From: Nitrospiria bacterium
GTDB taxonomy: Bacteria > Nitrospirota > CAKKRA01 > 9FT-COMBO-42-15
NCBI GenBank assembly: GCA_919903585.1
Contig: CAKKST010000088.1
Span: 1-5,012, forward strand
DNA length: 5,012 bases
Direction of reading: 5' to 3'
The stretch's first letter is position 1. Each line of letters starts with the position of its first letter. The notes under the pieces were generated by a model that saw nothing but the letters and a program-made list of their open reading frames with translations, was not told where the DNA came from and did no database searches. Below, one piece after another: positions 1 to 5,012 of this stretch. The position numbers and the translations under genes were made by a program.

Positions 1-417
1 CCTGATTGTTTCATTTATAAATTCAATAATCTCCTCTGTATTCGTCCCCGGAGTAAATACCTCTGCAACGCCTTTTTTCTTTAGCAATGCTATATCTTGT
101 TTTGGAATTATGCCGCCGCCGACCAATAATTTGTCTTTAATGCCTTTTTTCTTCATCAGCTCAAGGACGCGGGGAAATATAACATTGTGCGCGCCTGAAA
201 GGAGGCTTATCCCAATCACATCCACATCCTCCTGTAATGCTGCATTTACAATCTCCTCAGGCGTCTGTCGCAGGCCGAGATATATCACCTCATAGCCTGC
301 ATCCCTGAGCGACATGGCAATTACCTTTATCCCCCTGTCGTGGCCGTCAAGGCCTGCCTTTGAGAGGAGGACACGGATTTTTTTGTTTTTAGAATGCTGC
401 CGGTTCTTTATATTCAC
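1..417 (-). CDS. Cobalamin-binding small subunit of B12-dependent acyl-CoA mutase (3' end beyond window)
   Basis: This subunit holds adenosylcobalamin for the mutase large subunit encoded just upstream; together they would form the cytoplasmic holoenzyme. The frame is open from a GTG at 415-417 to base 1, giving 139 visible residues. The family is about 130-145 aa, so little is missing. The signature is clear: AGLDGHDRG at residues 21-29 is the DxHxxG motif, with His26 as the lower axial cobalt ligand. SLLSG follows at 71-75 and the GGG loop at 100-102, with TPGT at 122-125. The start is tightly constrained. An in-frame TGA lies at 430-432, the next ATG (residue 35) is past His26, and an AGAGG ribosome site sits about 6 nt before the GTG; a TTG at 418-420 is the only close rival. 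The gene overlaps the large-subunit gene by 29 nt in the +1 frame, which implies translational coupling. The motifs are shared by methylmalonyl-, isobutyryl- and related mutases, so substrate must be judged from the large subunit. Family assignment is very secure. Confidence 0.95.
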   Translation of the reverse strand, partial: MNIKNRQHSKNKKIRVLLSKAGLDGHDRGIKVIAMSLRDAGYEVIYLGLRQTPEEIVNAALQEDVDVIGISLLSGAHNVIFPRVLELMKKKGIKDKLLVGGGIIPKQDIALLKKKGVAEVFTPGTNTEEIIEFINETIR

Positions 418-2074
418 CAAAGACCTCTTTCAATGTATTGCTGACTTCACCCACTGTAGCATAAGCCTTTACTGCATCTATTATATAGGGCATAAGATTA
501 TTCTTGCCTTCTGCTGCTATCCTCAACTTTCTTAAAGATGCCTCCCACTTTTTTCTATTTCTCTTTTTTCTTATCTCTTTTACTGCCTTTATCTGCCTCT
601 TTTCTACCTCTGGCCCTATCCTTAGTGTCTCAATCGGCTCCTCTTCTTCTATAAATTCATTTAAGCCGACTACTATCTTCTCCTTTTTTTCAATTGCCCT
701 TTGATACCACTGGGCGCTCCTTGCAATCTCCCGCTGCGGAAATCCCTGCTGTATTGCCTCTACCATGCCGCCGAGTTCATCAATCTTTTTAAAATACTTA
801 TATACCTCTTCCTCTACCTTATTTGTAAGCGCCTCAATAAAATAGGCGCCGCCCAATGGGTCTATAGTATTAGTTACTCCGCTTTCGTATGCAATAATCT
901 GCTGTGTCCGAAGCGCAATGGTTACAGCCCTTTCTGTGGGAAGTGACAAAGTCTCATCCATTGAGTTTGTGTGCAATGACTGCGTTCCGCCGAGGACAGC
1001 AGCAAGCGCCTGAATGGCTGTTCTTACAATATTATTATGCGGCTGCTGTGCAGTAAGAGAGCAGCCTGCTGTCTGTATATGAAACCTCATCTGCATGGAG
1101 TGAAAGTCCTTTGGCCTGTATCTTTCTTTTATCTCCCTTGCCCAGATTCTTCGTGCTGCCCTGAACTTTGCGATCTCCTCAAAAAAGTCATTATGGGAAT
1201 TGAAAAAGAATGAGAGCCTTCCTGCAAATTCATCTATCTTTAATCCTGCCTTGATGCAGGCGTCTACATAGGTGAGCCCATCAACAAGTGTAAAGGCAAG
1301 CTCCTGAACAGCAGTTGCGCCTGCCTCCCTTATGTGATAACCGCTGATGCTGATGGGGTGCCACTTTGGCGTATTCTTTACGCAATAAGAAATAGTATCT
1401 GTGATAAGTCTTATGGAGGGCGCTGGCGGATATATCCACTCCTTTTGTGCAATATATTCCTTTAAGATATCGTTTTGTATTGTCCCGCCGATCTGTGATG
1501 GCGAGACGCCCTGTTTTTCTGCCACAGCTATGTACATAGCAAAGATTACTGCTGCAGGGGCATTGATGGTCATGGATGTGGTGATCTTGTCAAGCGGGAT
1601 ACCCTTAAAAAGCCGCTCCATATCAGAGAGTGAATCAATGGCAACGCCGCATCTTCCTACTTCGCCTTTTGCGCGGGGATGGTCTGAGTCATAGCCCATG
1701 AGTGTAGGAAGGTCAAATGCAACGCTGAGGCCTGTTGTCCCTTTTTTCAGGAGATATTTAAATCTCTTGTTTGTCTCCTCTGCTGTGCCATAGCCTGCAA
1801 ACTCCCGCATTGTCCAGATACGGCCCCTGTACATGGATGGATATGTCCCTCGTGTAAAGGGATACTCACCCGGAAAGCCGAGGTCTTTCAGGTAATCAAG
1901 GTCAGCCGCATCTGATGGTGTATAGAGGGGCTCATCTATTGACAGATTGGATACAGTTGTAAAGGAAGGGAGCCGCTCAGGCAATAATTTAAGATTTGGT
2001 CTGAGCATCTCATTTGTCCAGCGATCCTTTGCTTTTTTGATCTTTTCTGTGTCCTTTCTTTTCCCCATGTCCAC
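389..2074 (-). CDS. B12-dependent acyl-CoA mutase large subunit (methylmalonyl-CoA mutase family, isobutyryl-CoA mutase-like pocket)
   Basis: Catalytic TIM-barrel subunit of an adenosylcobalamin radical mutase that moves the acyl-CoA thioester group between neighbouring carbons. At 561 aa it has the usual length of a stand-alone large subunit; the B12 domain is in the next gene. Recognisable blocks are TRGTYPSMYRGR (74-85), GLSVAFDLPT (115-124), GTIQNDILKEYIAQKEW (197-213), SISGYHIREAG (242-252) and SLHTNSMDE (366-374). Comparing with the Propionibacterium enzyme from memory gives an offset of +3: Tyr75 is Tyr78, Arg82 is Arg85, Ser114 is Ser117 and His244 is His247. Tyr89 is replaced by Phe92 and Arg207, which binds the methylmalonyl carboxylate, by Gln210. 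Phe plus Gln is the isobutyryl-CoA mutase pair, and YIAQKEW is typical of IcmA. Ala119 argues against 2-hydroxyisobutyryl-CoA mutase, which has Asp there. The start is GTG at 2074; ATG at 2068 is an equal alternative and neither has a strong ribosome site. The gene begins 14 nt after the receiver gene. Family is certain; isobutyryl-type specificity is an inference. Confidence 0.93.
   Translation of the reverse strand: MDMGKRKDTEKIKKAKDRWTNEMLRPNLKLLPERLPSFTTVSNLSIDEPLYTPSDAADLDYLKDLGFPGEYPFTRGTYPSMYRGRIWTMREFAGYGTAEETNKRFKYLLKKGTTGLSVAFDLPTLMGYDSDHPRAKGEVGRCGVAIDSLSDMERLFKGIPLDKITTSMTINAPAAVIFAMYIAVAEKQGVSPSQIGGTIQNDILKEYIAQKEWIYPPAPSIRLITDTISYCVKNTPKWHPISISGYHIREAGATAVQELAFTLVDGLTYVDACIKAGLKIDEFAGRLSFFFNSHNDFFEEIAKFRAARRIWAREIKERYRPKDFHSMQMRFHIQTAGCSLTAQQPHNNIVRTAIQALAAVLGGTQSLHTNSMDETLSLPTERAVTIALRTQQIIAYESGVTNTIDPLGGAYFIEALTNKVEEEVYKYFKKIDELGGMVEAIQQGFPQREIARSAQWYQRAIEKKEKIVVGLNEFIEEEEPIETLRIGPEVEKRQIKAVKEIRKKRNRKKWEASLRKLRIAAEGKNNLMPYIIDAVKAYATVGEVSNTLKEVFGEYKEPAAF
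423..429 (-). promoter_or_regulatory. Ribosome binding site of the mutase small subunit
   Basis: AAGAGGT on the minus strand lies 5-6 nt before the GTG at 415-417 and inside the large-subunit coding sequence. It supports GTG as the start and a coupled re-initiation mode of translation. It is inferred from sequence and spacing only. Confidence 0.6.
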
Positions 2075-2088
2075 CAGATATCTTAGGC

Positions 2089-3042
2089 CTATGCATGGGA
2101 CTTCACATATTTTTTTACGACACTAACGAGGTCTTTTGGATTAAATGGCTTGGTAATATATTCGTTTGCGCCCTGCTTGAGCCCCCACATCTTATCGCTG
2201 GTCTGGTTTTTGGATGATACCATTATAATAGGGACATCTTTATATGCAGGGTCTCTTCTAAGGTCTCTGCAGACCTGATAGCCGTTCTTTTTGGGCATGA
2301 TAATATCTATTATAGCAGCATCAAATTTTTCCACACGCATCTTATATTCAGCGGCCTCTCCATCCATGACTGTAACAGTATCATAGCCCGCCTCTTTTAG
2401 GGCCATGTCCACAAGCTGGAGCTCTGCAAAGCTGTCATCTGCAATAAGTATTCTTGGCCTTACAGAGGTTGGCGCTAACACATGGTCTTTAATAGGCGGC
2501 GGTGTGTAGGCTGGGGCTGGTTTCCTTTCTTCTATCTTTTTATCTTCAGCCTTCTTCTCCATAATCAGTTTTTTTGGCGGGTCATTTACCATTGATGAAT
2601 ATAAGGATACAATGGGCATTAAAATTCCCCTTGCCACCTCTGATTTTGTCTTGCCGGTAACCTCAAGGGATGGGAGCCTCCTCTCTAATTGTTCAAGGAA
2701 CATATCTATCAGATAACCCCTGATCTCCTGCTGCTGGTTTGGCGGCAATACTGGTATTTGTATTCCTTTTAATGCAAGGATGCCCAGCACCTCTGTTAAA
2801 AGGGCGCTGGATTTATGCATTAATATAATTTCTGACGGCTGGCTATTGGCAGTCACAAGGGCATTGGTTATTACCTCGGCAATAGAAGAGGCGTCTGCAT
2901 TATTGCTTATGAGATTGCCTATTACCCGTCCGCTATCAAGCTCTGCAACAATCTCCCAGTTTAAAGGGAATGCCTCACCGAGAAAAGAGATAGTAAGTCT
3001 TTTACCTTTAACAATCCACTGGCGTTTGCTATCTGTTTCCAT
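2089..3042 (-). CDS. Response regulator with unrecognised N-terminal domain and C-terminal PilH-like receiver
   Basis: A 317-aa cytoplasmic protein in three parts. Residues 1-150 form an alpha/beta domain I do not recognise; segments such as LDSGRVIGN (35-43), SEIILMH (70-76) and GIQIPVLP (93-100) loosely recall DUF6930-type modules, which is a weak guess. Residues about 154-194 are a charged then proline-rich linker. Residues 196-317 are a CheY-type receiver with acidic pair Asp202/Asp203, phospho-acceptor Asp246 in IIDIIMP, Ser276 at the Thr87 position and Lys298 in ITKPF, all spaced as in CheY. The stretch SSKNQTSDKMWGLKQGA resembles PilH/PilG of twitching motility. No DNA-binding, GGDEF or kinase domain follows, so output would come from the N-terminal domain or protein contact. 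An AGGGAG site 6 nt before the ATG overlaps the previous stop codon, fixing the start and implying coupling to the ferredoxin/ETF-like gene. Its place inside a mutase operon is unusual. The receiver is certain; the role is unknown. Confidence 0.88.
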   Translation of the reverse strand: METDSKRQWIVKGKRLTISFLGEAFPLNWEIVAELDSGRVIGNLISNNADASSIAEVITNALVTANSQPSEIILMHKSSALLTEVLGILALKGIQIPVLPPNQQQEIRGYLIDMFLEQLERRLPSLEVTGKTKSEVARGILMPIVSLYSSMVNDPPKKLIMEKKAEDKKIEERKPAPAYTPPPIKDHVLAPTSVRPRILIADDSFAELQLVDMALKEAGYDTVTVMDGEAAEYKMRVEKFDAAIIDIIMPKKNGYQVCRDLRRDPAYKDVPIIMVSSKNQTSDKMWGLKQGANEYITKPFNPKDLVSVVKKYVKSHA

Positions 3043-3045
3043 AAG

Positions 3046-3732
3046 TTACTCCCTGTTTATAACTGCAATTTGAGGTTTATGTTTTGGGCACGATGTAATT
3101 GCCATGAGTCTGCCCCCGTATAAAGGTCTTTTACAATATAATATCCTTTCTGCAATATCAATCTCAAGGGACACGCATCCTGAGAGCAGCCCTGTCATAA
3201 ACCTCTGGGCTATCCTCGGCGCCGCATCACAGCCAAATGGCGTTTCGCTAAAGAGGATAATCTCAGGCCTTTTGGCCTCAATTATATCAGAAACAGCCTT
3301 TACAATGGAAGCAGTATTGTAAGAATCAGCAGAACCCACTTTTAAGTCAAAGACTTCATTGGCGTCAGAGCTGATTATCTCCCCTCTTATGCTTTCATTA
3401 ATCCCCGCGGCTGCCACCCATACATTGACCCCTATTGCGCCAGCGAGATCCCTTGCCTTGTTTAACAACCCCTTTGTTGGCCCTGTAAGGCTGCTGCCAC
3501 TTACCTCTCCTACAACAAGTATATTCCTGTATGTTTTGGCATCCTCAATATTTCCCGACTCCCCTGCCTCAATAATAGCGCCAACAGGGCAGCTATCTAT
3601 GCAGATGGCACAATGTATGCAGTTTTCAAGCAGCGCTGCCTTATCGCCCTCCATGCCTATTGCCCCGTAAGGGCAGGCAGGTATGCAGAACTGGCATCCG
3701 TTGCAGATTTCTGGAATGATTCTTATGGGCAT
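3046..3732 (-). CDS. Ferredoxin / ETF alpha N-terminal-domain fusion protein lacking the FAD-binding domain
   Basis: A 228-aa predicted soluble electron-transfer protein. Residues 10-20 (C10, C13, C16, C20) and 38-48 (C38, C41, C44, C48) are two CxxCxxCxxxCP motifs, each expected to help bind a [4Fe-4S] cluster. Residues about 69-228 match the N-terminal domain of ETF alpha/FixB: NILVVGE (70-76), APR (171-173), a TGL turn (180-182), KRPLYGG (201-207) and the closing PQIAV (220-224), corresponding to the PQMATVRPG boundary in full ETF alpha. The stop comes four residues later, so the roughly 150-200 residue FAD-binding C-terminal domain is absent. The next gene starts 3 nt on, leaving no room for a remnant. 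ETF alpha proteins with N-terminal ferredoxin domains are known from electron-bifurcating complexes, but those keep the FAD domain. The frame extends back to a TTG at 3786, but those 18 residues are encoded by the palindromic repeat, so the ATG at 3730-3732 is chosen despite a weak ribosome site. No EtfB or dehydrogenase is visible. Domain calls are firm; the redox partner is unknown. Confidence 0.88.
   Translation of the reverse strand: MPIRIIPEICNGCQFCIPACPYGAIGMEGDKAALLENCIHCAICIDSCPVGAIIEAGESGNIEDAKTYRNILVVGEVSGSSLTGPTKGLLNKARDLAGAIGVNVWVAAAGINESIRGEIISSDANEVFDLKVGSADSYNTASIVKAVSDIIEAKRPEIILFSETPFGCDAAPRIAQRFMTGLLSGCVSLEIDIAERILYCKRPLYGGRLMAITSCPKHKPQIAVINRE
3049..3054 (-). promoter_or_regulatory. 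Ribosome binding site of the receiver-domain gene
   Basis: AGGGAG on the minus strand is 6 nt before the ATG at 3040-3042. It lies within the last codons of the ferredoxin/ETF-like gene, whose TAA is at 3046-3048. This arrangement points to translational coupling of the two genes. Confidence 0.7.
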
Positions 3733-3772
3733 ATATATCTGACCGAATTCACATAACTCACCCTCCCCCCTG

Positions 3773-3830
3773 CCCCCTCCCGTCAAGGGAGGGGGATGTG
3801 TGGGGCAGCCCCTCCCTTGACGGGAGGGGG
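3773..3830. repeat. Long inverted repeat of two self-complementary arms
   Basis: The left arm (3773-3795, ccccctccc-gtcaa-gggaggggg) and the right arm (3809-3830) are reverse complements over 22 bases, separated by a 13-base spacer. Each arm is also a small hairpin by itself, a cccctccc stem with a short loop. The layout resembles paired REP/BIME-type palindromic elements. On the plus strand it is followed by tttt, but no plus-strand gene ends here, so a terminator role is unlikely. Confidence 0.8.
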
Positions 3831-3840
3831 TTTTAATGTT

Positions 3841-3858
3841 CCCTCTCCCATTGCGGGA
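3841..3858. repeat. Degenerate copy of the palindromic repeat
   Basis: ccctctcccattgcggga shares the ccctctccc arm with the hairpin at 3876-3898, but its second arm has decayed (only tccca/gcggga-like pairing remains). It looks like a worn third repeat unit lying between the two intact elements. Confidence 0.4.
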
Positions 3859-3875
3859 AAGACACCAAAATATTC

Positions 3876-3898
3876 CCCTCTCCCCTTTGGGGAGAGGG
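3876..3898. repeat. Perfect 10-bp hairpin, REP-like; possible weak terminator of the ligase gene
   Basis: Stem ccctctcccc (3876-3885), loop ttt, stem ggggagaggg (3889-3898) with no mismatch. It is 24 nt after the ligase stop codon in the direction of transcription and is followed on the minus strand by GAATATTTTGG, a poor T-tract. The flank, read on the minus strand as CCCCTCACCCTAACCCTCTCC, resembles a repeat seen between genes in many bacterial genomes. It may slow or end ligase transcription or protect the mRNA 3' end; the repeat identity is stronger than the terminator call. Confidence 0.7.
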
Positions 3899-3921
3899 TT
3901 AGGGTGAGGGGTTGTTTTGTA

Positions 3922-5012
3922 TTATTTTTCCCTCTTCTTCATCTCCTCATCTTTTAAAACTCTTCTCAACACCTTCCCTATCATTGTCTTTGGAAGCTCC
4001 TTTCTAAATTCCACTTCCTTTGGCACCTTGAATTTAGCAAGATTCTTTTTGCAGTGCTCTATTATCTCCTCTGCTGTTGATGTCTCGCCGTTCTTTAAGA
4101 CAATATATGCCTTTACCATCTCACCCTTAAATTCATCTGGTATCCCAACAACAACAACATCCTGCACCTTGTGGTGTTTGAATATGACCTCTTCTATCTC
4201 CTTTGGATAGACATTCTCGCCAACGGTCTTTATCATATCCTTTTTTCGCTCTTCTATATAAAAGAAGCCGTCCTCATCCATCCTCGCAATATCGCCTGTA
4301 TAGAGCCATCCGTCTCTTATGGTATTTGCTGTCTCATCAGGCTTATTCCAGTATCCCTTCATTACCTGCGGGCCTTTAATAATCAGCTCGCCAATTTCAT
4401 TTATACCAAGGACCTTCTTGCTTGTTTCAACATCCACTATCTTTGCCTCGGTATCTGGAAATGGCAGGCCGATGCTGCCCTTTACCCTCTTTCCATGGAT
4501 AGGATTACAGTGCGTGACTGGGGATGCCTCTGAAAGCCCGTAGCCCTCAACGAGCTTTCCGCCTGTAAGGCTTTCAAATTTATTCTGCACCTCTACATGG
4601 AGCGTGCCTGCGCCGCTTATGCATATCTTTATGGATGAAAGATCATATTTCTGTATCTTTGGGAAATTATTTATTGCCACATACATGGCCTCCACGCCGA
4701 GGAAGATGGTTGCCTTATTTTTAACAATGGCATGTAATGCATCCTTTGTCTTGAATCTCGGCAGAAGCGCCAATGCAGCGCCTATGTAAATCCCCAGATT
4801 CATAATTCCTGTCATGCCGAATACATGGAAAAATGGCGTAACACCGAGAAATACCTCCTTGCCCTCTTTAAGGCTCGGCATCCAGTTTCTGCACTGGAGG
4901 ACATTGGTAACAAGGTTTCGGTGTGTGAGCATCACACCCTTTGGTATGCCTGTTGTGCCGCCTGTATACTGCAATAACGCAGTATCATCAGGCAAAATCT
5001 TGATTGAAGGAG
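3922..5012 (-). CDS. AMP-forming acyl-CoA synthetase, FadD-like (5' end beyond window)
   Basis: Activates a carboxylic acid to its CoA thioester through an acyl-adenylate. The last 362 residues are visible, about two thirds of a typical 500-560 aa enzyme. Adenylating-enzyme motifs appear in order, numbered within the fragment: YTGGTTGIPKG P-loop (15-25), TPFFHVFG gate (58-65), GYGLSEASP (156-164), LYTGDIARMDEDGFF (236-250), the ERKKDMIK hinge region with GENVYPKEIEE (254-274), and the C-terminal PKTMIGKVLRR (340-350) with catalytic Lys346. The last motif, with IGK instead of the commoner TGK, fits FadD-type ligases (VGK in E. coli FadD) more than acetyl-CoA synthetases. The frame is open through the right edge, and a TTG at 4995 lies just before the P-loop, so it is not the true start. 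Chain length cannot be read from this fragment. The repeat-filled gap makes co-transcription with the mutase genes uncertain, though a shared acyl-CoA theme is plausible. Confidence 0.95.
   Translation of the reverse strand, partial: PSIKILPDDTALLQYTGGTTGIPKGVMLTHRNLVTNVLQCRNWMPSLKEGKEVFLGVTPFFHVFGMTGIMNLGIYIGAALALLPRFKTKDALHAIVKNKATIFLGVEAMYVAINNFPKIQKYDLSSIKICISGAGTLHVEVQNKFESLTGGKLVEGYGLSEASPVTHCNPIHGKRVKGSIGLPFPDTEAKIVDVETSKKVLGINEIGELIIKGPQVMKGYWNKPDETANTIRDGWLYTGDIARMDEDGFFYIEERKKDMIKTVGENVYPKEIEEVIFKHHKVQDVVVVGIPDEFKGEMVKAYIVLKNGETSTAEEIIEHCKKNLAKFKVPKEVEFRKELPKTMIGKVLRRVLKDEEMKKREK

Larger units (their letters stand above)
3733..3921. other. Intergenic region made largely of GC-rich palindromic repeats
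   Basis: This 189-bp gap separates the acyl-CoA ligase from the ferredoxin/ETF-like gene. Most of it (3757-3911) is strongly biased C/G-rich sequence with several inverted repeats, bounded by an 8-bp inverted pair, ctcaccct (3757-3764) and agggtgag (3901-3908). No convincing protein is encoded. A promoter for the four downstream genes could lie here, but I see no clear -35/-10 pair; the AT-rich GATATAT directly before the ATG at 3732 is too close to serve. Confidence 0.7.

Noticed and set aside
3046..3048. Frameshift or premature stop splitting a full-length ETF alpha gene
   Set aside because: The bases after the stop encode the receiver protein on a good ribosome site, and no FAD-domain motif appears in any frame nearby.
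3733..3786. TTG start at 3786 for the ferredoxin/ETF-like protein, adding 18 residues
   Set aside because: The extra residues are Gly-rich, encoded by the palindromic repeat, and unlike ferredoxin N-termini; the ATG at 3730-3732 begins the typical MPIRII...C lead-in.
3876..3898. Confident intrinsic terminator after the ligase gene
   Set aside because: The stem is perfect, but the downstream minus-strand sequence GAATATTTTGG lacks a proper T-tract and the unit belongs to a repeat family; it is listed as a repeat only.
3757..3911. CRISPR array
   Set aside because: The repeats are inverted and of unequal length with no regular spacers.
110..4789. Plus-strand ORFs of 60-120 aa across the window
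   Set aside because: All lie opposite strongly supported minus-strand genes, have no recognisable domains, and show biased composition expected of antisense shadows.
4993..4995. TTG at 4993-4995 as the start of the acyl-CoA ligase
   Set aside because: It is nine residues before the adenylation P-loop, which normally lies about 150-200 residues into the protein, and the frame stays open to the window edge.

Overview
The window reads as part of a minus-strand gene cluster from a strictly anaerobic or facultative bacterium that handles short- or branched-chain acyl-CoA. All five supported genes run right to left. The mid-range GC content, AT-rich wobble positions, alternative (GTG) starts and the mix of B12-dependent mutase, ferredoxin/ETF-type protein and FadD-like ligase suggest an uncultivated deltaproteobacterial, Nitrospirota or similar lineage. 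That assignment is a low-confidence inference, since no RNA or marker gene is present.

Layout in the direction of transcription: (1) the C-terminal two thirds of an AMP-forming acyl-CoA ligase, cut by the right edge (5012 to 3922). (2) A 189-bp gap (3921 to 3733) filled with GC-rich palindromic repeats. (3) A small iron-sulfur protein joining two [4Fe-4S] ferredoxin motifs to the N-terminal domain of an ETF alpha subunit, ending where the FAD-binding domain should begin (3732 to 3046). (4) A 317-aa protein with an unrecognised N-terminal domain and a PilH-like receiver domain (3042 to 2089). (5) The large, catalytic subunit of a B12-dependent acyl-CoA mutase (2074 to 389). (6) Its cobalamin-binding small subunit (417 to the left edge), which starts inside the 3' end of the large-subunit gene and is missing from simple ORF calling because no stop codon lies in the window.

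Genes 3 to 6 are packed tightly: 3 nt, 14 nt and a 29-nt overlap. They probably form one operon. The mutase would be annotated as methylmalonyl-CoA mutase by similarity, but its substrate-pocket residues (Phe92, Ala119, Gln210) match isobutyryl-CoA mutase rather than methylmalonyl-CoA mutase (Tyr, Ala, Arg). A working model is acyl activation by the ligase and carbon-skeleton rearrangement (isobutyryl-CoA to butyryl-CoA) by the mutase. The ferredoxin/ETF-like protein and the receiver protein would have redox or regulatory roles that the sequence does not reveal. The most unusual points are the half-ETF ferredoxin fusion and the response regulator embedded in a mutase operon.
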